From Sapientia aquatica (GTDB lineage Bacteria > Pseudomonadota > Gammaproteobacteria > Burkholderiales > Burkholderiaceae_D): a DNA stretch of 64,000 nucleotides. Location: NCBI RefSeq assembly GCF_004358105.1, contig NZ_SMYL01000002.1, forward strand, positions 62,001 to 126,000, in the 5' to 3' direction. The position numbers and the translations under genes were made by a program. Shown piece by piece: positions 29,170 to 37,755 of the stretch; positions within the stretch are counted from its first letter, which is position 1; each line of letters begins with the position of its first letter. The notes under the pieces were generated by a model, which was not told the origin of the DNA, ran no database searches, and was given only the letters and a program-made list of their open reading frames with translations.

Positions 29170-30030
29170 CTAAAACTGATAAAAAATACCAATATTGCCA
29201 CCTTTGCGCTGGTAATATGGGTTGGTGTAGTAATCCAGTTTGGTCACTAAACCAAGTGTGGGCGAGAGCCAATGCCGCCACGCCAAGCTGGCTTCGTGAC
29301 TTTGAAAATCCACTAAAGCGACTTGATCAGAAATGGTCAAATAGCCCTCGCCACCCCAGCCATAACGCCCCGTGATTACGTCTTGTTTATCGTGTCCGTA
29401 AGTTACCGCCACAAATTGCTGATGGGTTGAAACCTGATTCGGATTACTTTTATTGAGCCGCACACCTGCTTCGACAATCCACGCTTGCTCAAAATAATAG
29501 GTCGCACCAAAGTTCAAATTGCGATCAATATGTCCATCTGGCGCGTCGTAATAGCCCAAGCCAATCGTGGTGATTAACGCGCGATTGCTCATCCATTTTC
29601 GACTAAGAGAAATATCGCTGCGTATCTTAGGCAGATAAAACGCACCATCGCCCGCACCGATAGACAAGCGTGTGAACCAATCAGGATTCAACACAATCGT
29701 ATCGGCAATGCCAGCGAAGGTTCCGCCAACGTGAAATTCCTCTTTGGACGACAACTCCATTTGCCAAACCTGACTATCGATTTGGTACGTGCCGACCAAG
29801 GTCACGTTAGTCCAATTGCCATAACCAGCGCTTAGTTCTTCCCCTCCAACGGTAAGTTCGATACTTCGAATTGGGGCAGCGGTCAACGCGCTCGGCAACA
29901 CAATTTCGGACTCGATGGCGGGATCTTGTTGTGCAGCTGATTGCATCTGCGCTCGCGCAGGACTCGTCGCAAAGCTTGCCGCGCAAGTGCTTAAAACAAG
30001 TAAAACGATAGTTGAATATTTAGGCGTCAC
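29170..30030 (-). CDS. YaiO-family outer membrane beta-barrel protein (probable)
   Basis: 286 residues with a cleavable signal peptide (about 1-27, ending SPARA). The rest is rich in alternating polar and aromatic strands and ends in FYQF, a terminal Phe typical of outer membrane barrels. Phrases such as TTIGLGYYDAPDGH and VTYGHDKQDVITGRYGWGGEGY fit the YaiO family. In E. coli yaiO is an orphan barrel; in other bacteria it accompanies polysaccharide synthesis genes. It could form the outer membrane exit or a surface receptor for the glycan system encoded at 32-39 kb. Family call by eye, hence moderate. Confidence 0.6.
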   Translation of the reverse strand: MTPKYSTIVLLVLSTCAASFATSPARAQMQSAAQQDPAIESEIVLPSALTAAPIRSIELTVGGEELSAGYGNWTNVTLVGTYQIDSQVWQMELSSKEEFHVGGTFAGIADTIVLNPDWFTRLSIGAGDGAFYLPKIRSDISLSRKWMSNRALITTIGLGYYDAPDGHIDRNLNFGATYYFEQAWIVEAGVRLNKSNPNQVSTHQQFVAVTYGHDKQDVITGRYGWGGEGYLTISDQVALVDFQSHEASLAWRHWLSPTLGLVTKLDYYTNPYYQRKGGNIGIFYQF

Positions 30031-30097
30031 ATTGACCTTGAAGGAGATAAAAAAGAAGTTAGAAATCGCAGCGAATGGGCGCGTTATGCATGCAACT

Positions 30098-30226
30098 TTA
30101 TTTGCTTAGCTTAGTTCCGCCATCGTTAGCATCGCCCCATTCCTGCCAAGCTGGCATTAGTACGAACAAATACAAACCAGTACAAATAGCGCTGAATCCT
30201 ATCGACAGGATTAGATTGATCATCAT
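30098..30226 (-). CDS. 42-residue single-pass membrane protein with PAWQEW motif
   Basis: Starts at the tandem ATG pair 30226/30223 behind AGGAAG. It has one hydrophobic helix (about 5-24) and then VLMPAWQEWGDANDGG. The same position after the first membrane helix of the bactofilin-like protein at 35681 reads AFRPAWQEWRTPTD. The shared PAWQEW suggests a common partner or a split copy of that N terminus. It precedes the YaiO-like gene by 67 bases on the same strand. Small and unnamed, but motif and spacing make it credible. Confidence 0.6.
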   Translation of the reverse strand: MMINLILSIGFSAICTGLYLFVLMPAWQEWGDANDGGTKLSK

Positions 30227-30697
30227 GGCGGTTCTTCCTTTCAAGGAATCATTTTTGAATTCAACATATCCACGCGCAATCCCGCGAATACGCATACGCG
30301 ATCAAGCAAAGCGATTGTTCGATAAAGAGCGTGTTGATTTTTGCTTGAATCACGCTGGCGACGATATAGGGTGGCTGCGTCGCGCTCTGTACGCTGGCGA
30401 ACTAAGGATTTAACGGTTAATCGTTTTTGCGTCGAATATCATCTGAAGCGCGGGAACTCTCGCCGCTCAATAGGTGATTAGGACCGAGAGGGTAATAGTA
30501 AAAAATTGCCATAATTCAATATTTAACTTAGTATTTTGAAGTGGGTGTCCCACGGTTAAATGTGAAGAACTCGGCCCGCCTGTTTGCCTGAGAAGCCCCA
30601 GCACAATGTCGCTGCGCGATGTAAAGGGCTGAAGTTGGAATGTGCTAAAGCCATCAACTGCTTAAATATCGACGATGAACTGCACTAAGAATTGATC
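30227..30697. other. gene-free stretch with a candidate regulatory site
   Basis: No convincing gene on either strand. It holds GTACG-CTGG-CGAAC (30389-30402), one base off the palindrome GTTCG-N4-CGAAC. On the minus strand TATCGT (30361-30366) lies where the site would be centred at -41.5 of a promoter for the small membrane protein / YaiO row. A poorer copy (GTTCG-ATAA-AGAGC) is at 30317-30330. Confidence 0.4.
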
Positions 30698-31150
30698 ATG
30701 AATGCACAAGCTGTCAATTTTAGGTTGGTCTATGACGGAATAGGGCCAATCAAATGGAGTGGTGGAACAAACGATTTTGGTTTGCAGGATAAGGCGGGCA
30801 ATTTGAGTACGGGCCTAGTCATCGATAAAGATCAACGTGCCTTCACTTTCTCGCTGCAGGTGAAATCCGACCAATTCGGTGCGCCAGTTTTTTCTGGGCC
30901 CTTCTGTCATGGTTCGCCCAAAGACCGATTTATTTATTTGAGTTGGCGTAATGCGCAAGGTGGATTTGATCAACGACTTAAGTTGCCTTTGGTCGGCATT
31001 ACTTGGACAGATATTCAGATGGCGTTATCGCATCAAGCAATCATTGTTGGTGTCCTATGCGACCATCACCCAAAGCTGACTTCAACCGGAGAAAATATCG
31101 GTGGAACTCGTTCGATAACGTGGCAAACCAACCGAATTGAGAATACATAA
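30698..31150 (+). CDS. DUF5990-like protein
   Basis: 150 residues, no signal peptide. The pattern VFSGPFCHGSPKDRFIYLSWRN near residues 63-85 and FDQRLKLPL after it match the DUF5990 family as I remember it; function unknown. ATG 30698 is used rather than the upstream TTG 30692. First of three small plus-strand genes (30.7-32.4 kb) that interrupt the envelope genes. Confidence 0.6.
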   Translation: MNAQAVNFRLVYDGIGPIKWSGGTNDFGLQDKAGNLSTGLVIDKDQRAFTFSLQVKSDQFGAPVFSGPFCHGSPKDRFIYLSWRNAQGGFDQRLKLPLVGITWTDIQMALSHQAIIVGVLCDHHPKLTSTGENIGGTRSITWQTNRIENT

Positions 31151-31266
31151 TTATTAGACTAAAGTTGGCACATAGTGTCGCAGTTTGTACGTTTTCTAAA
31201 TTTGATTGTGGAGTAGTCCTTGCGAGTAATTTCAATCGGAAAGTCGCCTGTTTAGGAGAAAAAACC

Positions 31267-31740
31267 ATGAAAAACGTGATGCTGTGGTTGCTATGTTGTG
31301 TTCCACTTCTTGGCAATGCACAAAGTACTCCTCAGGCTGCGCTAAACGCGCCGCCAGGATATAACGAAGAGCTTGCCAAATCCCTCGGTGCTGACGAACA
31401 CGGCATGAAGAAATATGTGTTGGTAATTCTGAAAACTGGACCCAATAAGGTAGCAAAAGGGCCAGAACGAGATGCCATGTTCAGCGGCCATTTCGCGAAT
31501 ATCCAACGCTTGGCGGATGAAGAAAAACTGGCAATTGCCGGTCCGCTCGACGGCACCGACGGTTGGCGTGGTTTATTTATCTTTGCAACTGGAGACATTG
31601 AGCTGGCAAAAACGTGGATGGCGGCTGATCCCGTCATTATCAATGGCGAAATGGTGGCGGAGTACCACAAGTATTACGGTTCCGCAGCATTGATGTCGGT
31701 GACTAAGTTGCACAAAACAATAGCGTTGAAGGACTTTTGA
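31267..31740 (+). CDS. secreted YCII-related protein
   Basis: 157 residues: a signal peptide (about 1-19, MKNVMLWLLCCVPLLGNAQ), a short linker, then a YCII-type ferredoxin-like domain. This domain contains YVLVILKTGP, FSGHFANIQRLADEEKLAIAGP and the closing region on AKTWMAADPVI. YCII domains are usually cytosolic; the exported form is less common. AGGAG at 31254-31258 supports ATG 31267. Reaction unknown. Confidence 0.7.
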   Translation: MKNVMLWLLCCVPLLGNAQSTPQAALNAPPGYNEELAKSLGADEHGMKKYVLVILKTGPNKVAKGPERDAMFSGHFANIQRLADEEKLAIAGPLDGTDGWRGLFIFATGDIELAKTWMAADPVIINGEMVAEYHKYYGSAALMSVTKLHKTIALKDF

Positions 31741-31814
31741 AAAAGAACAGGCTACGGCTAAGTGTTTGAATGCGGCGAATTGAGCTCATAACGGACAGTC
31801 AATGGAGGGGCTAA

Positions 31815-32441
31815 TTGGTCGCAAAAAAACATGATGCTGTGGCTGCTAAGACTAACGATCGGGCGCAGGTCGAATTCAAAAATCGCGCAGAATTAAGGGC
31901 ATGGCTAAAGGCAAATTCGTCTCTTTATGCAGGTATTTGGGTGATCTATTTCAAGAAGCATCATCAGGATTACCTTCCCTATGATGCAATCGCTGAAGAA
32001 TGCCTCTGTTTTGGATGGGTTGATAGCCTGCCGCGCAAATTGGATGATGACAGGGCGATGCTCTACATTTCACCTAGAAAAGCGGGAAGTAATTGGTCTA
32101 ACGCAAATAAGGCCAGAATAGAAAAACTTATTCGGCAAGAGTTAATGACTAAGGCCGGGATGAAAAAGGTTGAGGACGCAAAATTGGACGGAAGTTGGGA
32201 TGCTTTGGTCGAGATTCAGGCCGGGGTTATACCAAAGGATTTGAATTTGGCACTGAACGCGAATAGGGTAGCCAAGCGCAATTTTGATTTATTCCCTCCT
32301 TCATCCAAGCGAATTATTCTTGAATGGATTGCTGGGGCGAAAACCCCAGAAACCAGATCAAAACGAATTTACGAAACGGTGTCTAACGCAGCAGAAAATA
32401 TTCGGGCAAATCATTATCGCCAGCCTACTCGTGCCGAATAA
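31815..32441 (+). CDS. YdeI/OmpD-associated family protein
   Basis: 208 residues. ELRAWLKANSSLYAGIWVIYFKKHH, AIAEECLCFGWVDSLPRKLDDDRAMLYISPRKAGSNWSNANKARIEKL matches the YdeI family of small stress or peptide-resistance proteins. The start is TTG with a very strong ribosome site GGAGGGG 4 bases away, and no ATG fits. Codon choice differs from neighbours (several AGA, AGG and ATA codons), hinting at recent acquisition. Confidence 0.75.
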   Translation: MVAKKHDAVAAKTNDRAQVEFKNRAELRAWLKANSSLYAGIWVIYFKKHHQDYLPYDAIAEECLCFGWVDSLPRKLDDDRAMLYISPRKAGSNWSNANKARIEKLIRQELMTKAGMKKVEDAKLDGSWDALVEIQAGVIPKDLNLALNANRVAKRNFDLFPPSSKRIILEWIAGAKTPETRSKRIYETVSNAAENIRANHYRQPTRAE

Positions 32442-32620
32442 ATACCCGGTTGGTAGCACCTCAAACACCAGCCAAATACGCAAACCAACCAGCCCGAAAC
32501 TCTCCGTGAGTCCATTACCAAGTCTGTGCCCGCTAATCAGCCGACGCTCGCTGATACCTTCGCAAACCGGCATAAAAATTATCCGATATCTGTATTCCCA
32601 AGGCGTCATGCTAGTGCAGC

Positions 32621-33706
32621 TTAATAGGCAGAATTCCCCGCCAACAGACTTTTAGTACGCTGATAAAAGCCCAACTCATTCATCGTAATCAGACCGCGAT
32701 TATTGATGAATTTGGATTCAATCATATGCTGTTGAGCTTGGGCCACGGCGGGTTGTTGACGCAGCGCTGCGACGTAACCTAACACTGCCCACGGAAATGG
32801 GTCGTAAGTCCCGTTCTGCCAATTGGGCGTATGCAAACTAAGATAAGTCCAGCCTTTGTCGTAATACGCCGAAAGCTCGTTTAGCGCGAATGCTTGCGGA
32901 AAAACCTGGCAAGTCGTCCCTGCGTAAAACGCGGTTGTCGCTTGTGCGTCGCCATCAATGGTTTTAAAGCCAGCATGGGCGCTATCGTATAAATAGTTAC
33001 TGATGCCGTTGACTATTCCGGTTGCGACCAAATCGTAATAATTGGCGTCGCTGGTTTCACCCAAATCACGCAACATGCCGGCGAAGTCGCGCAAGCCGCG
33101 GTAGTCTTCGGCGTTATCCATCAAATAGCCTAACGAATTCGTTTGGGTGCGCGGCGGTTGGAAAGTGGCGATTAATCCATCGCTCGCTTTTTGCATCACG
33201 GCCAAATTGCGATAGGCGATATTTTTTAGCGTCGCTTCGTTCGCTGTCCACCAGACGCTGTTATGACTAAGACGCTCATACTTGACCGCTAAGGATAAAA
33301 AGGTCGCTGCGTACGAATCATCCGAATCCGATCCCACCAACGTGACACTCACCATATTACCCGCCACAAAATTGACATCAGCAATGGTTGAGTTGACGTT
33401 GAGTTTAGCGATGTAGAGATTGAGGTAGCTCAGCACGTAGGTGTTCAAATCGGCGGGCGACAAATATTGCACGATAGGCAGCAAGCCTAAATTGCTGAAA
33501 TACCAGTTGATTCGTCCAGCCGGTGCAATCAAATAGCCGTTGGTGAACGGCCCAGTTTTGATTTGCAGATTTTTGATCTGTTGCACCACATCGATGCCCG
33601 CAGTTGGCTGGGTTGCGCTTTGTGCTGTGCTTGGAGTGGGAAGCCCGATTGCTAGCGCGATTGCTAGTGCTGCTGCGATATGTGACAAGTGCCGGCGGTT
33701 GAACAT
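32621..33706 (-). CDS. periplasmic alpha-rich protein, possible glycan-active enzyme
   Basis: 361 residues with a signal peptide (about 1-28, ending PSTAQ). The mature part is mostly helical. Four patterns match the protein at 36709 in the same order: SDSDDSYAATFLSLAVKY, NSLGYLMDNAEDYRG, TTAFYAGTTCQVFPQAF and PFPWAVLGYVAAL. The acidic clusters and aromatic-rich helices suggest an alpha/alpha toroid fold as in some glycoside hydrolases and polysaccharide lyases. It lies divergent from the glycan operon at 34101. No named family recognised. Confidence 0.6.
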   Translation of the reverse strand: MFNRRHLSHIAAALAIALAIGLPTPSTAQSATQPTAGIDVVQQIKNLQIKTGPFTNGYLIAPAGRINWYFSNLGLLPIVQYLSPADLNTYVLSYLNLYIAKLNVNSTIADVNFVAGNMVSVTLVGSDSDDSYAATFLSLAVKYERLSHNSVWWTANEATLKNIAYRNLAVMQKASDGLIATFQPPRTQTNSLGYLMDNAEDYRGLRDFAGMLRDLGETSDANYYDLVATGIVNGISNYLYDSAHAGFKTIDGDAQATTAFYAGTTCQVFPQAFALNELSAYYDKGWTYLSLHTPNWQNGTYDPFPWAVLGYVAALRQQPAVAQAQQHMIESKFINNRGLITMNELGFYQRTKSLLAGNSAY

Positions 33707-34000
33707 GGTGTTGTCCTAAGTGATCGAAAAGTTTTAATTCCAGCGGTGCAGCTTATATAGCGTAGGCTGCGCAATATATTGCTGCATGGAATTATTTCAC
33801 TATAGGGGAAAAGTTGCCCTAGCGCACTAGGAAATGGCTTAGTCCGAGCGAGTATTTATCGCTGTTGGCAATTGTTCAAAATTCGTCATGGGCGAGTAAA
33901 TTTGCTGGCTTTTAGCAGGAGCAAGTACAGATTTGATGACGCAAGTTGCTCGGGGCGATTGGTAAGTGATCATGGCTAAATAACATGGTGGTTGCTATAC
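33707..34000. other. divergent intergenic stretch before the glycan operon
   Basis: No gene. On the minus strand TATATA (plus 33754-33760 region) is a possible -10 for the 33706 gene, and the 12-bp palindrome GCAATATATTGC at 33771-33782 sits about where its -35 would be. Nothing else recognised. Confidence 0.35.
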
Positions 34001-34042
34001 GTTCGCTAACGAACTGACTTGCTTGTGTCCAGTCGTTATGGT
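34001..34042 (+). promoter_or_regulatory. palindrome GTTCG-N4-CGAAC and -10 of the glycan operon
   Basis: GTTCGCTAACGAAC (34001-34014) is a perfect 5-4-5 palindrome. TATGGT at 34037-34042 places its centre at -41.5 of a start near 34049, the position of a class II activator site. No good -35 hexamer competes with it. The gene starts at 34101. Confidence 0.5.
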
Positions 34043-34100
34043 GAGTTGGTCGTCAAAACTTGCCCAATTTCCTTAACCTGCACAAGGCGCGCCATTGCCC

Positions 34101-35684
34101 ATGAACCCAAATCCGATCCGTGTCTTTAAACAACTTTTCACTGCAGCGTTGGTTTTGACCGTCCTATTATTTTGGAGCTTGAGTGCGCTGTTATCACCCG
34201 CGTGGGCGCAAAGCGAGAATGCTGTTGCCGCGAAGCCCGTATTAATTAGCGCCAGTGAAGATTCCATTATCAACTGGCCTTATCAGACTCTGCCGATGTC
34301 AGAAAATGGGATCGAAGCGAATTTGTTTTCTGATCCGGTGTGGAGTTTTAAGTCCAACCATCGCTACCCAGAATTAGATTTCAACGAGCACAGTTCAGTG
34401 CCTGATTCGGCGTTAAAACAAATCATCGTCTCCACGATGGCCATCGTCTTGTTGGCGATTGTGGTGCTGATGATGATCTACGCGATTCGGCACATGCTAT
34501 TTACCCTCAATCGTATATTTGGTCGCCAGAGGCATCCCTACATCGATATCGACGACGCGCATTGGCCGCAAATTACCGTACTAATTGCCGCGCATAACGA
34601 AGAGAAAGTGATCGCTGGCTGCATCGAAGCGCTGCTCAACAGTAATTACCCCACCGACTGTTTAAAAATTGTGCCAGTCAATGACCGCTCAACTGACCAA
34701 ACACGATTCATCATTGATAACTACGTGGCGCGCTTTCCCAATCGCATTAAGCCGTTTCATCGCGCTGCTGGTAAGCCTGGCAAAGCGGCGGCGCTCAAAG
34801 ATGCACTCGCGCATGTGGACGGCGATATCGTCATTATTTTTGATGCCGACTATGTTCCCGGTTGCGGATTAATCAAGCAATTGGTCGCTCCGTTTTTTGA
34901 TCCCGAAGTGGGCGCAGTAATGGGGCGGGTGGTGCCGTTAAACGTGGGTAGTAATCTACTCACCCGCATGTTGGATTTAGAGCGCTCGGGTGGCTATCAA
35001 GTCGATCAGCAAGCGCGGATGAATATGAAGATGGTGCCGCAATTTGGCGGAACCGGCGGCGGAGTGCGAGTCTCGGCGGTACAAGCCGTCGGTGGTTGGC
35101 ATGAGAACGTATTAGCCGAAGATACCGATATTACCTACCGTTTATTGCTCAACGGTTGGAAGACGATTTACACCAATCGCACCGAATGTTACGAAGAAGT
35201 GCCGGAAGAATGGGCGGTGCGGATTAAGCAAGTCAAGCGCTGGTCCAAAGGCCATAACCAAGTACTGTTCCGTTACTGGTACCAATTTTTAACTAGCCCC
35301 TATTTGAGTTTGGTCGAGCGCATCGATGGCATGTTGCTGCTGCTAGTTTTTGTCATGCCGCCCTTATTGCTGCTTGGTTGGATCTTGGCCTTAGCGCTGT
35401 ATTTCATCAACGCCAGTTATGTCGTGACCAATGCTATTCCAATCTTTGCCTTGATGGCGTATGGAACATTAGGCAATTTTGCCGCGTTTTTTGAAATTGT
35501 CATTGCTGTTTTATTGGATGGAAATCGACGTCGCCTGCGCTTGCTGCCCTTTAATCTCTTTGGCTTCTTCATCAGCATGTTTTCAATCTCGGCTTCCTTT
35601 TACAGCTTGATCGTTGATGTTGTCTTTAAGCGCGAACTGATCTGGGAAAAAACCCTGCGTTACCGGAAAGATGCTTCCCAATGA
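34101..35684 (+). CDS. processive family 2 glycosyltransferase (glycan synthase)
   Basis: 527-residue membrane synthase of the BcsA/PgaC/NfrB type. An N-terminal hydrophobic segment ends like a signal peptide (about 12-36, SPAWA). A periplasmic stretch of about 70 residues and a membrane helix (108-130) follow. The GT2 domain has AAHNEE (163-168), ND195, the DAD motif (248-250), GTGGGVR, acceptor-site ED (340-341) and Q377-x-x-R380-W381. Three to four C-terminal membrane helices follow. The last motif marks processive polymerising enzymes. With wecB downstream, the product may be an amino-sugar polymer. ATG 34101 preferred over TTG 34095. Confidence 0.85.
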   Translation: MNPNPIRVFKQLFTAALVLTVLLFWSLSALLSPAWAQSENAVAAKPVLISASEDSIINWPYQTLPMSENGIEANLFSDPVWSFKSNHRYPELDFNEHSSVPDSALKQIIVSTMAIVLLAIVVLMMIYAIRHMLFTLNRIFGRQRHPYIDIDDAHWPQITVLIAAHNEEKVIAGCIEALLNSNYPTDCLKIVPVNDRSTDQTRFIIDNYVARFPNRIKPFHRAAGKPGKAAALKDALAHVDGDIVIIFDADYVPGCGLIKQLVAPFFDPEVGAVMGRVVPLNVGSNLLTRMLDLERSGGYQVDQQARMNMKMVPQFGGTGGGVRVSAVQAVGGWHENVLAEDTDITYRLLLNGWKTIYTNRTECYEEVPEEWAVRIKQVKRWSKGHNQVLFRYWYQFLTSPYLSLVERIDGMLLLLVFVMPPLLLLGWILALALYFINASYVVTNAIPIFALMAYGTLGNFAAFFEIVIAVLLDGNRRRLRLLPFNLFGFFISMFSISASFYSLIVDVVFKRELIWEKTLRYRKDASQ

Positions 35685-36721
35685 ATAGCCACCTAATCCA
35701 TCTGGTCGAATTTGCCGTATTCATGTCAGCAATGTTACTGATCGCCTTCCGCCCAGCATGGCAAGAATGGCGCACGCCTACTGACTTCCAACCGCTGTCA
35801 GTGAGCCCCGATTACAGCATTGATATTGATTATTTCGCGGCCAATTTTTATACCAAAGTGATTAACTTTTTGAATAAAGAATCGCCGCGCGAACATCAGC
35901 ATAAGTTTCAATTGATTCCGGCCAGCGCCGGAGTGATCGATTGGTCTGTAGTTCGATTGCCCGTCATTGCAATGAATTCCATATTCGCCAAAGAAGTCAT
36001 TAGTTGCCAGTTGCCGATTTTCGTCAATGGCGACCTCAGCACCGTGGGCGCTGATAATCTGCAATCGCTCTACACTCAAGGCAAAATTTCGCTCGGGCCA
36101 TACAGCCGTATCCGCGATTGGGCGCATGCTAAAGAGGATATTTCGTTGGGACATGAAAGCAACGCACCGCGCCGTTTGTCTTCGTCTAGTTCTGTTTTGT
36201 TAGAACATGGTTGCTATTTTGAGCGCGTCAACGCGCCAACAATCGCATTTGGTGCGCGTAAAAATAATTCCATCTTTAACGCCAATGAATTGATCGAATC
36301 GTCGTTCTTAGAGCTAAGCGGCGCGATCAAGAAAACCAATTCGCTCACCTTAATTCGCGGTGATTGTGATATTCCTAGCGGTCGGATTTATCACGGCTCA
36401 TTAATCGTCACGGGGCGACTCACAGTGGGTGAGCGTTCGCGCATCATCGGAGATGTCAAAGCACGCGATACGATTGTGATTGGCGCGCATGCGTTAATTG
36501 GCGGCGCGTTGATCGGTGAAAAAAATATCGAACTCAAAGAACAAGTGTGCATAAAAGGCCCGATTATTTCGGAAACGCTCATTACGATCGGCGCCGATTC
36601 CACTGTTGGCATGCATGAGCTACCCACTACCGTCAGCGCGCAACGTATTTTGGTGGATGCCGGCGTGGTGGCCCACGGCACGGTGTGGGCCAGAGATTTT
36701 GGCGTGACATGTCCAAGCTGA
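35681..36721 (+). CDS. membrane-anchored bactofilin-like polymer-forming protein
   Basis: 346 residues. One N-terminal membrane helix (about 5-23) is followed by AFRPAWQEWRTPTDFQPL. A mixed domain (30-180) and a C-terminal repeat region (about 235-330) of short beta strands with Ile/Val/Gly periodicity follow (SLIVTGRLTVGERSRIIGDV and successive turns), as in bactofilin beta-helices. Bactofilins are cytosolic scaffolds, so this may position the synthase encoded just upstream, with which it overlaps by 4 bases. No enzyme motif seen. Confidence 0.7.
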   Translation: MNSHLIHLVEFAVFMSAMLLIAFRPAWQEWRTPTDFQPLSVSPDYSIDIDYFAANFYTKVINFLNKESPREHQHKFQLIPASAGVIDWSVVRLPVIAMNSIFAKEVISCQLPIFVNGDLSTVGADNLQSLYTQGKISLGPYSRIRDWAHAKEDISLGHESNAPRRLSSSSSVLLEHGCYFERVNAPTIAFGARKNNSIFNANELIESSFLELSGAIKKTNSLTLIRGDCDIPSGRIYHGSLIVTGRLTVGERSRIIGDVKARDTIVIGAHALIGGALIGEKNIELKEQVCIKGPIISETLITIGADSTVGMHELPTTVSAQRILVDAGVVAHGTVWARDFGVTCPS

Positions 36722-37716
36722 ACTCGCAACACCTCACGTCAATTGGTTCTAGCCTGTTTGGACTGTTGCTAAGCTGCCTTAACGCTGCTCATGCCGCCGC
36801 ACCGGCTGCGCTGGACTTAACTGGTTATGTCGATAAGCAGGGCGCAATTTCGGTGCAATTTAATGGTGACACGATAGACCCATACTTCACCTTACAAGCA
36901 CTATTACTGGCGCGCGAAAACGGATTAGATATTTCGCCCTATGCGATGAAATGGGCTAATTGGATGATAGATCGGCAAAAGCCGGATGGCACTTTTGACC
37001 GCTTTTGTTTAACTCAGGGCGTGTGGTCACCCTGTAAAACCGCCGATGCGGACGATGCCTTAATGGCGCTATGGTTGAAGTTTTTAAGTACGATGCCGCA
37101 TGAGCAGGCCACCAATTCGCGTTGGACGCACAGTACGCAATTGAGCCAAGCTAATCTTGATCGGTTGATCGACACGAAGCGCGGGATTTATCTGGTGTCG
37201 CCGGTGTATCAACATGGCTTATTGATGGATAACTTGGAAGTCTTGTCCTACCAAATTCAGCCTGACAACAAAGCAAAAGCAGCGGCCGCTAAACAATTGG
37301 CGCTCTCAATACGCGACGTTTTTTCTGATCAAAAAACGCACCGTTTTTTAGTCTCTACCCAAGCCGAGCAAAAAGAGCTGGCCTCTGCGTTCTATCCCGA
37401 TCAAGTCGCACAGATTTTTCCCTTATTAGTTGACTTCGATTTCAACCTGCTCCCCAGCCCCAAAGCCAACTATTACAAACAATGGATGAAGCAGTATCGC
37501 CAAAGCTGGCTAACCCAATCGCGCCATGATTTTGCCTGGGGCGTGATTGCAGTGTTGGCTTTAAAGCAGGGTGATAGTTCGTCCGCCGCTTGCTGGTTGC
37601 GCGAATCTTCCGCTGCTCAACACACCGCACATTGGATTGCCACCGACGAGGTCGCGCGCCAAGTGTTAATGCGCCACCGTATTGAGCCTGCGGGACTGGA
37701 CGTAGATTGCAACTGA
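36709..37716 (+). CDS. periplasmic alpha-rich protein, paralogue of the 32621-33706 product
   Basis: 335 residues with a signal peptide (about 1-30, ending NAAHAA). The helical mature part contains WANWMIDRQKPDGTFDRFC, then DADDALMALWLKFL, HGLLMDNLEVLSY, SAFYPDQVAQIFPLL and DFAWGVIAVLAL, which line up with the divergent gene upstream. The WMIDRQKPDGTF phrase is like those lining alpha/alpha barrels of polysaccharide-active proteins. ATG 36709 overlaps the previous gene by 13 bases; a GTG at 36685 would spoil the signal peptide. Possibly trims or modifies the polymer during export. Confidence 0.65.
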   Translation: MSKLNSQHLTSIGSSLFGLLLSCLNAAHAAAPAALDLTGYVDKQGAISVQFNGDTIDPYFTLQALLLARENGLDISPYAMKWANWMIDRQKPDGTFDRFCLTQGVWSPCKTADADDALMALWLKFLSTMPHEQATNSRWTHSTQLSQANLDRLIDTKRGIYLVSPVYQHGLLMDNLEVLSYQIQPDNKAKAAAAKQLALSIRDVFSDQKTHRFLVSTQAEQKELASAFYPDQVAQIFPLLVDFDFNLLPSPKANYYKQWMKQYRQSWLTQSRHDFAWGVIAVLALKQGDSSSAACWLRESSAAQHTAHWIATDEVARQVLMRHRIEPAGLDVDCN

Positions 37717-37755
37717 ATCTGTTAAAAAAATCTGAAAAGTTAAAAGGATAGTCGC

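Noticed and set aside
36685-36708. Upstream GTG start for the 36709 gene
   Set aside because: It would add charged residues before a clean signal peptide; ATG 36709 fits better.
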